The notes: generated from the letters alone by a model not told the origin. A stretch of DNA of 64,000 nt from Streptomyces roseochromogenus subsp. oscitans DS 12.976 (GCF_000497445.1 NZ_CM002285.1:5008787-5072786); one strand, 5' to 3'. Positions 42,879-51,867 are shown, counted from the first letter of the stretch. Numbers and translations: made by a program.

Positions 42879-43160
42879 TCAGGCCCGGACCGCGGTCAGG
42901 CGGTTCAGGGGCACCTTGCGGCGGTGCGTGCGGACGGGGCCGGTGCGCAGGCCCATCAGCTCGGGGAACTGTGTCACGACCAGCTCGGGTGCGCGGGGCG
43001 CCGGCTTGGGCGCGCGGGGTGCCGGCCGGGGTGCGCGGGAGGACGGCTCGGGCTCGCGGGGTGCCGGGATGGGCGCGTGCAGGGTCTGGGAGACCGAGAG
43101 GGCCAGGATGATGTCGGCGGGGCCGCGGACGGCGATCTGGTGCGAAACCTTGGTGATCAT
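42879..43160 (-). CDS. Small Pro/Arg-rich hypothetical protein
   Basis: 93 residues, ATG with GGGAG seven bases upstream. Starts [19 protein letters not shown], then a low-complexity run of Ala-Pro-Arg units ([17 protein letters not shown]) encoded by repeated DNA, and a basic end. No domain recognised. It lies between the response regulator and the HtrA-like protease, so it may belong to the same envelope-stress set. Confidence 0.55.
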   Translation of the reverse strand: MITKVSHQIAVRGPADIILALSVSQTLHAPIPAPREPEPSSRAPRPAPRAPKPAPRAPELVVTQFPELMGLRTGPVRTHRRKVPLNRLTAVRA

Positions 43161-43207
43161 GACGTACTCCCTGCTGGACGTGCCCCCCGGTGGCTGAGGG
43201 TGGAGCG

Positions 43208-44200
43208 TTAGCTGTTGTTGCCCGCCCGGAGCTTGGCCAGGTCGGACTTGACGGTGTTGACGGGGATCGCGAAGCCGAGGCCGATGCTGCCCGCGTCCGA
43301 GGACGACGAGGACTGCTGACTCGACGAGTACATCGCGGAGTTGATGCCGATGACGTTGCCGCCCGCGTCGATCAGCGCGCCGCCGGAGTTGCCGGGGTTG
43401 AGGGACGCGTCGGTCTGGATCGCCTTGTACGTCGTCGTCGACGAACCCGTGTCGCCGTTGAAGTGACGGCCGCCGAACTGGAACGGCCAGTTGCCGTCGC
43501 CGCCCTGGTTCTGGCCCTGGTTCTCATCGGTGGAGACCGTCACGTCCCGGTTGAGGGCGGAGACGATACCGCTGGTGACGGTGCCGGTCAGGCCCTCGGG
43601 GGAGCCGATCGCGACGACCGAGTCGCCGACCTGGACGCTCGACGAGTTGCCGAGGGACGCGGGCTTCAGACCGGAGGCGCCCTGCAGCTTGATCAGCGCG
43701 AGGTCCTTGGAACTGTCGGTGCCGACGACCTGGGCGGTGTAGCTCTTGCCGTCGCTGGTGCGCACCTTGATGGACTGCGCGCCGGAGATGACGTGGTTGT
43801 TGGTGACGATCTCGCCGCCCGAGGTGATGATCACGCCGGAGCCGGTGGACGAGCCGTTGCTGAGGGTGGCCTGGATCTCGACCACGCTCGGGCTGACCGC
43901 GGCCGCGATCGCGGCGACGTCGCCCTTCTTGCTGGAGGGCACCACATGGGTGCTCGGGCCGGCGGCGGCGACCGTGTCCTTGCCGGTCAGCTCCTGGAAG
44001 GCGTACGCCGTGCCGCCGCCGACCGCCGCCGCGACGATCGCGACGGCCGCGAGGAGGGCGACCGGACCCCGGTTGCGCTCGCGCTTATGGGGAGCGGGAT
44101 CCGTGGCCGGCTGGTACGGCGGCGGGGGCGGCCACTCGGGGTTCGCGGGAGCGGAGTAGCTGTGCTGCTGCTGGGTGTACGCACCCTGGCTCTCGGTCAT
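43208..44200 (-). CDS. Membrane-anchored HtrA/DegP-type serine protease without PDZ
   Basis: 330 residues. A Pro/Gln-rich cytoplasmic N-terminus and one membrane helix (about residues 46-68) are followed by a trypsin-like domain with His in TNNHVISG, Asp in SKDLALIKL and Ser in NPGNSGGAL. Ends without the PDZ domain that most HtrA proteins have. Faces outside the membrane; likely degrades misfolded envelope proteins and is a probable target of the neighbouring MprAB-like pair. Gln/Ser-rich linker segments lie within the protease domain. Confidence 0.92.
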   Translation of the reverse strand: MTESQGAYTQQQHSYSAPANPEWPPPPPYQPATDPAPHKRERNRGPVALLAAVAIVAAAVGGGTAYAFQELTGKDTVAAAGPSTHVVPSSKKGDVAAIAAAVSPSVVEIQATLSNGSSTGSGVIITSGGEIVTNNHVISGAQSIKVRTSDGKSYTAQVVGTDSSKDLALIKLQGASGLKPASLGNSSSVQVGDSVVAIGSPEGLTGTVTSGIVSALNRDVTVSTDENQGQNQGGDGNWPFQFGGRHFNGDTGSSTTTYKAIQTDASLNPGNSGGALIDAGGNVIGINSAMYSSSQQSSSSSDAGSIGLGFAIPVNTVKSDLAKLRAGNNS

Positions 44201-44334
44201 GACAAGTAGCCTCCCCGGTGACCATGAGAGCTTCCTGAGTGCTGGCTGAGAAGCCCGGCAGAACCTCGTTTGCCCGATATAAAGACGGACCGGGGCTGCT
44301 CAGGGAAGCCTCTCAGACGAGTCTCACGAAAACA

Positions 44335-44390
44335 CCCCAGGGGCGCGGGGAACCGCGCGACCGGCCACCGACGGCCGTAAGCCGCACGAC
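44335..44390. repeat. Dispersed intergenic repeat, copy B (short form)
   Basis: CCCCAGGGGCGCGGGGAAC then CGCGCGACCGGCC, matching copies A and C in the GGGGCGCGGGG and GCGCGA-GCC blocks. Lies between the protease and LacI genes. Confidence 0.7.
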
Positions 44391-44391
44391 G

Positions 44392-44471
44392 GGCCGGACC
44401 AGCGGAGCCACGGCCGGACCAGCGGAGCCACGGCCGGACCAGCGGAGCTACGGCCGGACCAGCGGAGCTAC
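44392..44471. repeat. Four perfect-phase 20-bp tandem repeats
   Basis: Unit GGCCGGACCAGCGGAGCYAC repeated four times; the third and fourth copies differ from the first two by one base. The last copy contains the stop codon of the LacI gene. Confidence 0.9.
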
Positions 44472-45490
44472 TGGCAGCCGCAGGACGTCCGCACCACCAG
44501 CCGGGACGGGAACGTCTTCAGCCGCTCCCGGCGCGACCCCGCGACCCGCAGCCCGTCGTCCAGGACCAGGTCGACCGCCGCCCGGGCCATCGCCGAGCGG
44601 TCCGAGGCGACCGTGGTCAGCGGCGGGTCGGCGAGCGCCGCCTCCTTGATGTCGTCGAAGCCGGCCACCCCCAGCTCGCCGGGCACGTCGATGCGCAGCT
44701 CGCGCGCGGCCCGCAGCAGGCCGATCGCCTGGTCGTCGGTGGAGCAGAAGACCGCCGGCGGGCGGTGCGGCCCGGAGAGGACGTCGAGGGCGACGCGATA
44801 GGCGTCGTAGCGGTTGTACGGCGCCTCGAACAGCCGGCCCTCGGTGGACAGCCCCGCCTCGGCCATGGCCCGCTTCCAGCCCTCGACGTGGTCGGAGACC
44901 GGGTCGCCGACGGCCGGTGTCTCCGCCGTACCGCCCATACAGGCGACGTACTCGTAGCCGTGCTCCAGCAGATGGCGTACGGCGAGCTGGGCGCCGCCCA
45001 GGTCGTCCGTGACGACGGCGACATCGTCGATGGCCTCGGGCCGCTCGTGCAGCAGGACCACCCGGGCGTCCCAGGCGTCGATCTCGGCGGCGGCCAGATC
45101 GTTCAGGGCGTGCGAGACGAGGATGAGCCCGGAGACGCGCATGCCCAGGAAGGCGCGCAGATAGTGGACCTCGCGTTCACCGATGTAATCGGTGTTGCCG
45201 ACCAGGACCATCTTCCCGCGCTCGGAGGCGGCCTGCTCGACCGCGTGCGCCATCTCGCCGAAGAAGGGCTGGCGGGCGTCGGGGATGATCAGGCCTATGA
45301 GGTCGGTGCGGCGCGAGGCCATCGCCTGGGCGACCCGGTCGGGGCGGTACCCCAGCTCCTTGATCGCGGCGAGGACACGCTCGCGCGTGGCCGGGGCGAC
45401 CGGCCGGGGTCCGTTGTTGATGACATAGCTGACAACGGCGGTCGAAGTTCCCGCCAGCCGCGCCACATCATCCCGAGTCACCTTGGCCAC
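44468..45490 (-). CDS. LacI family transcriptional regulator
   Basis: 340 residues. N-terminal helix-turn-helix [28 protein letters not shown] with hinge helix, then a periplasmic-binding-like effector domain ([54 protein letters not shown]). Probably senses a sugar, but no sugar-utilisation genes are near. The C-terminus ends CGCQ, with the stop inside the tandem repeat. Confidence 0.94.
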   Translation of the reverse strand: MAKVTRDDVARLAGTSTAVVSYVINNGPRPVAPATRERVLAAIKELGYRPDRVAQAMASRRTDLIGLIIPDARQPFFGEMAHAVEQAASERGKMVLVGNTDYIGEREVHYLRAFLGMRVSGLILVSHALNDLAAAEIDAWDARVVLLHERPEAIDDVAVVTDDLGGAQLAVRHLLEHGYEYVACMGGTAETPAVGDPVSDHVEGWKRAMAEAGLSTEGRLFEAPYNRYDAYRVALDVLSGPHRPPAVFCSTDDQAIGLLRAARELRIDVPGELGVAGFDDIKEAALADPPLTTVASDRSAMARAAVDLVLDDGLRVAGSRRERLKTFPSRLVVRTSCGCQ

Positions 45491-45587
45491 GCGCGGAGTC
45501 TACGCGGATGGACCCGCTCTGGGCAGGGCGTATCAGTGCTTGGATGTGCGGAAGCAATGCCCCGCCCGAGCCCGTTCCATGCATGCG

Positions 45588-46397
45588 CTAGACGTCTGCG
45601 TGGATCTCCTCGCCGCTCGGCACGGCGGAGGCGTCCGCATCTTCCGCCTTTGCCCGGTCCGCCCTGGCCCTGGCCTCCTCGCCGGACCGGCCGGTCTTGT
45701 CGCCGGACCGGTCGGACCGGTCGGCCTTCTCGGGCGTAACGAATCGATAACCGACGTTCCGTACGGTGCCGATCAGCGACTCGTGCTCAGGGCCGAGCTT
45801 GGCGCGCAGCCGCCGTACGTGCACGTCGACCGTCCGGGTGCCGCCGAAGTAGTCGTAGCCCCACACCTCCTGCAGCAGCTGGGCGCGGGTGAAGACCCGG
45901 CCCGGGTGCTGGGCGAGGTACTTCAGCAGCTCGAACTCCTTGAAGGTCAGGTCGAGGACCCGCCCCTTGAGTTTCGCGCTGTACGTCGCCTCGTCCACGG
46001 ACAGGTCGCCGTTGCGGATCTCCATCGGGGAGTCGTCGTTGACGATCTGCTGCCGGCCCATGGCCAGCCGCAGCCGCGCCTCCACCTCCGCGGGGCCGGC
46101 GGTGTCGAGGAGCACGTCGTCGATGCCCCAGTCGGCGGTGACGGCGGCGAGGCCGCCCTCGGTGACGACGAGGATCAGCGGACAGCCGGGGCCGGTGGAG
46201 CGCAGCAGCTGACACAGGCTGCGCACCTGCGGCAGGTCGCGGCGGCCGTCGACGAGGATGACGTCGGCGCCCGGGGTGTCGACCAGGGCGGGGCCCTCCG
46301 CCGGGGCGACCCGCACGTTGTGCAGAAGCAGGCCGAGGGCGGGGAGCACCTCCGTCGACGGCTGGAGGGCGTTGGTCAGGAGCAGCAGAGAACTCAT
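45588..46397 (-). CDS. glnR: Global nitrogen regulator GlnR
   Basis: 269 residues from ATG 46397. Atypical OmpR-like regulator: the receiver-like domain keeps the conserved Asp position ([11 protein letters not shown]) but lacks a normal phosphorylation pocket, and there is no kinase partner; the winged-helix domain has [46 protein letters not shown] in outline. Controls glutamine synthetase, ammonium and nitrate genes in actinobacteria. The variable acidic C-terminus (about 40 residues) is usual. Divergent from an alpha/beta hydrolase gene. Confidence 0.95.
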   Translation of the reverse strand: MSSLLLLTNALQPSTEVLPALGLLLHNVRVAPAEGPALVDTPGADVILVDGRRDLPQVRSLCQLLRSTGPGCPLILVVTEGGLAAVTADWGIDDVLLDTAGPAEVEARLRLAMGRQQIVNDDSPMEIRNGDLSVDEATYSAKLKGRVLDLTFKEFELLKYLAQHPGRVFTRAQLLQEVWGYDYFGGTRTVDVHVRRLRAKLGPEHESLIGTVRNVGYRFVTPEKADRSDRSGDKTGRSGEEARARADRAKAEDADASAVPSGEEIHADV

Positions 46398-46579
46398 ACG
46401 TCTGGTTCCTCCTCGGTCCCTGCGAGGCTGTGCGGACGGGCACTGCTCTGCGATCCCGAAGGCCCCGTACACACCCACGGTCACCTGAGGTTTCCCGCTT
46501 CGTATACAACGCTTCCGAAAGCACAAAAGGACCCGGGGGCTGCGCTGCCCGAGTCCTCATGCCCAGCAGAATAGCCCAC

Positions 46580-47431
46580 ATGAGGAACCGTCCGGCAGGT
46601 CAAGTGGTGCATTCCACCGTTCGTCCGAATCCCGAGACAGGCAGACAGGCCTCTATCAGGACGTTTCTGCGCACCGCCGACGGGGTTCCGATCGATTTCG
46701 TATACGACCCGGGCACCTTCGTATACGAAACACTCCCGGACGTCGGCCGTTCCCCCTCCCGTGGCCTGGTGTTCGTCGTCGCGCACGGCTTCACCGGGGA
46801 CGTGGACCGCCCGCACGTACGAAGGGTGGCGGGCGTCCTGGCCCGTTACGGCGCGGTCGTCACCTTCTCCTTCCGCGGCCACGGGCGCTCCGGAGGCCGG
46901 TCCACGGTCGGCGACAAGGAGGTCCTGGACCTCGCGGCCGCCGTCGAGTGGGCCCGCGGCCGCGGCCACGCGCGCGTGGCGACCGTCGGCTTCTCCATGG
47001 GCGGCTCGGTGGTCCTGCGCCACGCGGCCCTGCACCCCGGCACGACGGACGCGGTGGTCTCGGTCAGCGCCCCCGCCCGCTGGTACTACCGGGGCACGGC
47101 CCCCATGCGCTGGCTGCACTGGCTGGTCACCCGCCCCGAGGGCCGTCTGGTCGGCCGCTACGGCCTGCGCACCCGCATCCATCACCGCGACTGGGACCCG
47201 GTACCGCTGTCACCGGTGCAGGCGGTCCCCAGGATCGCCCCCGCTCCCCTTCTGATCGTGCACGGCGACCGCGACGGCTACTTCCCCCTCGACCACCCCC
47301 GGATGCTCGCCGAGGCGGCCGGTGACCACGGGGAACTGTGGGTGGAGCCGGGCATGGGCCACGCGGAGCACGCGGCGGACGACGCGCTGCTCGCCCGGAT
47401 CGCGGACTGGACTGTGGCCCGGGCGGGCTAG
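46580..47431 (+). CDS. Alpha/beta hydrolase
   Basis: 283 residues from ATG 46580 (other in-frame starts lie upstream; no clear ribosome binding site). Oxyanion region VVAHGFTGD, nucleophile elbow VGFSMGGSV with Ser, Asp in VHGDRDGY and His in GMGHAEHAA complete the triad. Soluble esterase or thioesterase of unknown substrate; the same gene follows glnR in other Streptomyces. The region encoding DFVYDPGTFVYETL contains two TTCGTATAC palindromes. Confidence 0.9.
   Translation: MRNRPAGQVVHSTVRPNPETGRQASIRTFLRTADGVPIDFVYDPGTFVYETLPDVGRSPSRGLVFVVAHGFTGDVDRPHVRRVAGVLARYGAVVTFSFRGHGRSGGRSTVGDKEVLDLAAAVEWARGRGHARVATVGFSMGGSVVLRHAALHPGTTDAVVSVSAPARWYYRGTAPMRWLHWLVTRPEGRLVGRYGLRTRIHHRDWDPVPLSPVQAVPRIAPAPLLIVHGDRDGYFPLDHPRMLAEAAGDHGELWVEPGMGHAEHAADDALLARIADWTVARAG
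46697..46729. promoter_or_regulatory. Paired TTCGTATACGA palindromes inside the hydrolase gene
   Basis: TTCGTATACGA at 46697-46707 and TTCGTATACGAA at 46718-46729, 21 bases (two helical turns) apart; a third partial copy TTCGTATAC lies at 46499-46507 upstream of glnR and the hydrolase gene. Could be a repressor or silencer site. Confidence 0.4.
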
Positions 47432-47488
47432 CCTGACACCATCTGTTCTCTGTCTTTGAATTTCCCTTGCCGTCGATTGAGGAACGAG

Positions 47489-47743
47489 ATGCCCCAGGTC
47501 ACGGTGCGCTACTGGGCCGCCGCGAAGGCCGCGGCCCAGGTCGCCGAGGAGCCGTACGACGCGGACACGCTCGCCGACGCGCTGGCCGCCGTACGCGCGC
47601 GACACCCCGGTGAACTCACGCGCGTGCTGCAGCGATGCTCCTTCCTCATCGACGGTGACCCCGTCGGGACCCGCGCGCATGAGACGGTACGGCTGGCCGA
47701 GGGCGGCACGGTCGAGGTGCTCCCGCCGTTCGCAGGAGGGTGA
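47489..47743 (+). CDS. MoaD/ThiS-family sulfur carrier protein
   Basis: 84 residues, ATG with GAGGAACGAG upstream. Beta-grasp protein ending in the essential GG (LPPFAGG), which is activated by adenylation and thiocarboxylation. Begins PQVTVRYWAAAKAAA. A molybdopterin-type carrier is likely from the N-terminal pattern, although no other moa gene is adjacent. Four bases separate it from the next gene. Confidence 0.92.
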   Translation: MPQVTVRYWAAAKAAAQVAEEPYDADTLADALAAVRARHPGELTRVLQRCSFLIDGDPVGTRAHETVRLAEGGTVEVLPPFAGG

Positions 47744-47747
47744 GGCG

Positions 47748-48995
47748 ATGAGCGACCAGCCGTATCAGGGCGGTCAGCCCTATCAGGGCAACCCGTACGA
47801 GGGCTACGAGGGTTACGACCCTTATCAGCAGCATCAGAATCAGCAGCAGCAATGGCCCCAGCAGGACCAGTACGCCGGACACGGGCAGCAGCAGCCCGGC
47901 TACGACCCCCAGCTCACCCAGCACTGGCAGGGGCAGACCTGGGACTCACAGACGCACGCGTCGCTGCAGACGCCCGCGCAGGCGTCGGAGACGGCGTATC
48001 TGCCGCCGCAGCAGCAGTACGAGGGGCAGTACCACCAACAGCAGCAGCCGTACGCGGGCCCGTACACATCGGCGCCCCAGCCCCAGCCGATGGCGCAGCC
48101 GCAGCCGCAGCCGATGCCGCAGTCGCGGCCTGAACGGACGGCCGCACCCGCACCGAAACCAGCACCGGCACCGGCACCGGAAGCCGTACCGGAGTCCGAG
48201 CCGGACTACGGACCCGCCACGCTCGCCGGCAACGCCCGGATCACCGATGCCCAGCGGGCGCGGCTGGAGGGCCGTTCGCCGATCATCGAGCCCGGCATGC
48301 AGCCGGCGCTGCTGACCGCGGTGCTGGGTCTGCTCCTGGCGGTGACGGCGCCGGTCGCCTCGTACGCGCTGGTCGCCCCCCTGGTGGTGCTCCAGGCGGT
48401 GACGGCGGCGGGCTGGTTCCGGCTGAACGGTATGTGGCCGGCCCGGCAGGGCATCGCGCTGGCGTTCGCGGGCGGGCTCGCCGCCGACGTGGCCGTCCTG
48501 GTCGCAGGCCGCGACAATGCGCCCGCCGCGATCCTCGGCCCCCTCGGCGTCTGGGTTCTGCTGTCCCTGGTCCTGCAGCTGCGTTCGCACGCCTCGCCGG
48601 ACGAGCGGATGTACGGCCTGATGGCGACGGTTGTCTCGGCGGCGCTGTCGGTACTGGCCACCGGGTATCTGGGCGCCGACCCGCACGCGGTGTCCGTGGG
48701 CGCGGCGGCGGTGGCCGTGGCGATGGTGGCGAAGGCTCTGCCGTTGCCCGGGCCGGCCGCGATCGTGGTGTCGCTGCTGGCCGCCGCGGGTGCGGGGATC
48801 GCCGTGGGCGATGTGACGGGGCTGGGCCCGAAGGGGGCGGCCCTGGGCGTGGCGGCGGGCGTCTGCGCCCTGATCGGCCACCGGGTCGCGAGCTACGACT
48901 ACCCGTCCCGTTTCGTCCACTTCACGGCTGGCGTGGCCCTGCCCCTGTCGGCGGCGGCCCCGGCGGTCTGGGTACTGGGGCGCGCCCTGGGCTAG
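47748..48995 (+). CDS. Conserved membrane protein with Gln/Pro-rich N-terminus
   Basis: 415 residues, ATG with GGAGGG upstream. The first 150 residues are low-complexity Gln/Tyr/Pro (YQGNPYEGYEGYDPYQQ), then eight or so hydrophobic helices from residue about 185 to the end. Streptomyces-conserved, unknown function, found after the MoaD-like gene. It has the look of an integral membrane protein whose disordered cytoplasmic tail binds partners. Confidence 0.85.
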   Translation: MSDQPYQGGQPYQGNPYEGYEGYDPYQQHQNQQQQWPQQDQYAGHGQQQPGYDPQLTQHWQGQTWDSQTHASLQTPAQASETAYLPPQQQYEGQYHQQQQPYAGPYTSAPQPQPMAQPQPQPMPQSRPERTAAPAPKPAPAPAPEAVPESEPDYGPATLAGNARITDAQRARLEGRSPIIEPGMQPALLTAVLGLLLAVTAPVASYALVAPLVVLQAVTAAGWFRLNGMWPARQGIALAFAGGLAADVAVLVAGRDNAPAAILGPLGVWVLLSLVLQLRSHASPDERMYGLMATVVSAALSVLATGYLGADPHAVSVGAAAVAVAMVAKALPLPGPAAIVVSLLAAAGAGIAVGDVTGLGPKGAALGVAAGVCALIGHRVASYDYPSRFVHFTAGVALPLSAAAPAVWVLGRALG

Positions 48996-49029
48996 GCGCC
49001 GCGCCCCTGGGCAGGCGAGCTGCAGCGTG

Positions 49030-49080
49030 CTCAAGGGGCGCGGGGAACTGCGCGACAAGCCACGATGGACCCGCACCCGG
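49030..49080. repeat. Dispersed intergenic repeat, copy C (short form)
   Basis: TCAAGGGGCGCGGGGAACTG then CGCGACAAGCCACGATG and CCCGCACCC, the standard short form of the element at 8363 and 44335. Confidence 0.75.
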
Positions 49081-49116
49081 CAATGGCGAGGTACTTCCCG
49101 TGGCGAGTAGCCGAAG

Positions 49117-49156
49117 GGCCGTACCCCCACTGGCGTCCAACCCCAGGGGTACGGCC
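49117..49156. terminator. Terminator between convergent genes
   Basis: Perfect 11-bp stem GGCCGTACCCC and GGGGTACGGCC with an 18-base loop, then TTTC on the forward strand. Confidence 0.85.
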
Positions 49157-49182
49157 TTTCAGCCCGTCACTGCTGCATTCGC

Positions 49183-49470
49183 TCAGATGGCGATGGCGAC
49201 CTCGGCAAGCCCGCCCTTCTGGGCGACAACCGTGCGATCGGCGGAGCCGCCCGGTACGAGCGCCCGCAGGGTCCACGTGCCCTCGGCCGCGTAGAACCGG
49301 AACTGACCGGTCGCCGAGGTCGGAACCTCCGCGGTGAACTCGCCGGTCGAGTCGAGCAGACGGACGTATGCCGTCACCGGCTCGCCGTCACGGGTCACCT
49401 GACCCTGGATCGTGGTCTCACCGGGCTTGATCGTCGAGGCGTCCGGACCGCCGGCCTTCGCTCCACACAT
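49183..49470 (-). CDS. DUF1416 protein (sulfurtransferase-associated)
   Basis: 95 residues. Fits DUF1416: MCGAKAGGPDASTIKPGET start, Ig-like beta sandwich (VTAYVRLLDSTGEFTAEVPTSATGQFRFY). Consistently located downstream of the thiosulfate sulfurtransferase gene in actinobacteria, as here (27 bases). The N-terminal MCG suggests a reactive Cys. Probably co-transcribed with the sulfurtransferase. Confidence 0.92.
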   Translation of the reverse strand: MCGAKAGGPDASTIKPGETTIQGQVTRDGEPVTAYVRLLDSTGEFTAEVPTSATGQFRFYAAEGTWTLRALVPGGSADRTVVAQKGGLAEVAIAI

Positions 49471-49497
49471 GCTGTTTCTCCTGATGAAGGGGGTGTC

Positions 49498-50337
49498 TTA
49501 CTTGCCGGCGCCGAGCTCGATCGGCACGCCGACGAGGGAGCCGTACTCGGTCCAGGAACCGTCGTAGTTCTTGACGTTCTCGACGCCGAGCAGCTCGTGC
49601 AGCACGAACCAGGTCAGGGCCGAGCGCTCACCGATGCGGCAGTAGGCGATCGTGTCCTTGGCGAGGTCCACGTCCTCCTCGGCGTAGAGGGCCTTCAGGT
49701 CCTCGTCCGACTTGAACGTGCCGTCGTCGTTGGCGTTCTTCGACCACGGGATGTTCTTCGCGCTCGGGACGTGACCCGGACGCTGCGACTGCTCCTGCGG
49801 CAGGTGCGCCGGGGCGAGCAGCTTGCCGGAGAACTCGTCGGGCGAGCGCACGTCGACCAGGTTGTACGAGCCGATCGCGGCGACGACGTCGTCACGGAAG
49901 GCACGGATGGCGGTGTTCTGCGGCTTGGCCTTGTAGGTGGTCTCGGCGCGTTCCGGGACCTCCTCGACCAGCTCGCGGGCGTCCAGTTCCCACTTCTTGC
50001 GGCCGCCGTCGAGAAGCTTGACGTTGTCGTGGCCGTAGAGCTTGAAGTACCAGTAGGCGTACGACGCGAACCAGTTGTTGTTGCCGCCGTAGAGGATCAC
50101 CAGGGTGTCGTTGGCGATGCCCTTCGCCGACAGGAGCTTCTCGAAGCCGGCCTGGTCGATGAAGTCGCGGCGGACCGGGTCCTGCAGGTCCTTGGTCCAG
50201 TCGATACGGATCGCGTTCTTGATGTGGTTCTTCTCGTAGGCGGACGTGTCCTCGTCCACCTCCACGATCGCGATGTTGGGGTTGTCCAGGTTGTCCTGGA
50301 CCCAGTCGGCGTCGACGAGGACGTCGCTGCGGCTCAT
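49498..50337 (-). CDS. Thiosulfate sulfurtransferase (rhodanese-like, CysA/SseA type)
   Basis: 279 residues from ATG 50337. Two rhodanese domains; the N-terminal one is inactive (GGNNNWFASYAYWYFKL) and the C-terminal one carries the catalytic Cys in YCRIGERS. Transfers sulfur from thiosulfate to thiol or cyanide acceptors, in the cytoplasm. Preceded 125 bases upstream by a Cys-containing leader peptide, which suggests attenuation by cysteine supply. Confidence 0.94.
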   Translation of the reverse strand: MSRSDVLVDADWVQDNLDNPNIAIVEVDEDTSAYEKNHIKNAIRIDWTKDLQDPVRRDFIDQAGFEKLLSAKGIANDTLVILYGGNNNWFASYAYWYFKLYGHDNVKLLDGGRKKWELDARELVEEVPERAETTYKAKPQNTAIRAFRDDVVAAIGSYNLVDVRSPDEFSGKLLAPAHLPQEQSQRPGHVPSAKNIPWSKNANDDGTFKSDEDLKALYAEEDVDLAKDTIAYCRIGERSALTWFVLHELLGVENVKNYDGSWTEYGSLVGVPIELGAGK

Positions 50338-50462
50338 GCTCTTTCTCCTCCGGGGCAGTTGCGGCAGGGCGTGCGAGTAGAGAGGGGGGGTGCGCGCGTA
50401 CGGCGCACGGGTGCCCTTCCAGCAGGGCAGGGGGTGAGACGCGGAAGTTCGGGGACTTTCGC

Positions 50463-50543
50463 TCAGAAGGGGCGACAGAGCATGGCGGCAACGCGGCACA
50501 GGTCCACTGCCCGCCGCTTCGTGAGATCCGCCTGTCGCCTCAT
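50463..50543 (-). CDS. Cysteine-containing leader peptide upstream of the sulfurtransferase
   Basis: 26 residues: MRRQADLTKRRAVDLCRV then AAMLCRPF and TGA. This matches the short leader peptide found before sulfurtransferase and sulfur-assimilation genes in actinobacteria, with two Cys close to the end. Such upstream frames repress the following gene when ribosomes do not pause at Cys codons (shown in mycobacteria). The promoter places the start of transcription at or next to its ATG, so it is probably leaderless. Confidence 0.8.
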   Translation of the reverse strand: MRRQADLTKRRAVDLCRVAAMLCRPF

Positions 50544-50550
50544 GGGCTCG

Positions 50551-50580
50551 ATCGTAGGGACGTCCGGGCGGGCGTGTCAC
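50551..50580 (-). promoter_or_regulatory. Promoter of the leader peptide-sulfurtransferase transcript
   Basis: Reverse strand: -35 GTGACA (5 of 6 match TTGACA), 18-base spacer, -10 TACGAT ending at 50551. The ATG at 50543 is seven bases from the -10. Confidence 0.65.
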
Positions 50581-50628
50581 CGGTGTGTCATATGACGAGA
50601 CGCGATCGTCCGTATAGTGGGATGAGAA

Positions 50629-50666
50629 AAGCGCTCGGCGGCCGTCGCGTGGCCTGCCGAGCGCTT
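50629..50666. terminator. Terminator of the DUF2993 gene
   Basis: Perfect 11-bp stem AAGCGCTCGGC and GCCGAGCGCTT with a 16-base loop, followed by TGTTC on the forward strand and TTCTCAT on the reverse. Confidence 0.8.
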
Positions 50667-50740
50667 GTTCGGGTCTCGTATCTACGCTACGGACGACATC
50701 GTCTCGCCAGTCGGACGATCCTTGTCCATGAGCGTTACTG

Positions 50741-51478
50741 CTACCCCGCCAGCTTGACGTCGGAACCCTTCACCGTGATCTCCACACCATTCGCCGCGGC
50801 CTGCACCTTGTCCAGCTTGATGCCGCCGGGCAGCTGGTCGACGGCCTGCTGGAAGTCGGTGATCTCACGGATGCGGCTGTCGGCGATCGCGGCGGCGCCG
50901 AGCCTGGGCAGCGAGTCGGCGTGGACCTGCACCTTGTCGTTCTCGACGGTCACCGAGCTGAGCACCGGCACCGTGTGCTTGATCCCCAGGGCGGAGATGG
51001 TGCCCTCGACCATGACCTTGATCTTGCCGTTGCCGCCGTCGGAGAGGCCGACGATCCGGGCCGTGATCCCGGGGGCGACCTCGGTCGGCTGGGACTTGGC
51101 GGTCTTCAACAGCTCGGAGTACGAGATCGTCGCGGTGCCGGTGGCGCTGTCCGCGGTGGCCGAGCTGTAGTCCCCGGAGAAGGAGACGCCCTTCATGTCG
51201 GCCTTCAGGTCGTCGATCCGGATCGTCTTCCCGTCGGTCCCGGTGGCGGCGTCGTAGTCCTTGATCCCGACCTCGACGTCGTCGAGCGATCCGCCCGCGA
51301 CCTGGGTCAGGAACGGGAACCCCTTGATGTTCACATCCGGCGTCGATGCGAGCTTCTCCGTCGACTTCAGCTTGCCGGCCGCCTCCCCCTCGGCGAAGTG
51401 CACGGCGACCCGGTCCGCGATCACGAACAGCCCACCCAGGATCACGACGAGGATCAGGATTATTCGCAGGGCGCGCAT
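50741..51478 (-). CDS. DUF2993 secreted/membrane-anchored protein
   Basis: 245 residues. One N-terminal hydrophobic helix (RIILILVVILGGLFVIADRVA) serves as anchor or signal. The rest matches DUF2993 with repeated beta segments (VNIKGFPFLTQVAGG, MKGVSFSGDYSS, ISYSELLKTA) thought to form an extracytoplasmic lipid-binding-like domain. Divergent from a DUF3099 gene. Role unknown, envelope-related by location. Confidence 0.9.
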   Translation of the reverse strand: MRALRIILILVVILGGLFVIADRVAVHFAEGEAAGKLKSTEKLASTPDVNIKGFPFLTQVAGGSLDDVEVGIKDYDAATGTDGKTIRIDDLKADMKGVSFSGDYSSATADSATGTATISYSELLKTAKSQPTEVAPGITARIVGLSDGGNGKIKVMVEGTISALGIKHTVPVLSSVTVENDKVQVHADSLPRLGAAAIADSRIREITDFQQAVDQLPGGIKLDKVQAAANGVEITVKGSDVKLAG

Positions 51479-51563
51479 GTGGTGTTTCCCCCCGGGGCGG
51501 AGACTGGTGTGGCTACGTCACGGTAACCCTGCGGGCCGGTCGGGGGCTGCGATTGTGGATCAG

Positions 51564-51591
51564 TTGTGACAGGGACCTCCGGACCTACCCT
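51564..51591 (+). promoter_or_regulatory. Leaderless promoter of the DUF3099 gene
   Basis: -35 TTGTGA (51564-51569), 16-base spacer, -10 TACCCT (51586-51591), ATG six bases further. No ribosome binding site is visible, as expected for a leaderless message. Confidence 0.6.
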
Positions 51592-51597
51592 GGTCTT

Positions 51598-51861
51598 ATG
51601 TACGCGCGGCGGCGGCACATCTACTTCGCCATGATGGGGACGTGCATCGGCCTCTTCGTCCTGGCCTGGGGAGTCGTACGCCTCTGGTCGGTCCCGGCGG
51701 CCGTCGCCATGTGTGTGGTGGCCATGCTCATCCCACCGGTCGCCGCGATGGTCGCGAACCGGCGGGGCCCGGAGGACCGCTGGTGGGACGACCCGTCCGG
51801 CGATCCCCAGTCCGACGAGTGGTGGGACGAACTGGACGGCAAGAAGCCCCCGCGCTCGTGA
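51598..51861 (+). CDS. DUF3099 small membrane protein
   Basis: 87 residues. Matches DUF3099: MYARRRHIYFAMMGTCIGLF, two membrane helices (about 10-30 and 33-52) and the acidic, Trp-rich tail DRWWDDPSGDPQSDEWWDEL. Conserved in actinobacteria, function unknown. Seven bases before the convergent DsrE gene. Confidence 0.88.
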   Translation: MYARRRHIYFAMMGTCIGLFVLAWGVVRLWSVPAAVAMCVVAMLIPPVAAMVANRRGPEDRWWDDPSGDPQSDEWWDELDGKKPPRS

Positions 51862-51867
51862 CAAGGC

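Noticed and set aside
44239..44649. 136-codon forward frame over the 20-bp repeats
   Set aside because: Translates repeat DNA and then the antisense of the LacI gene.
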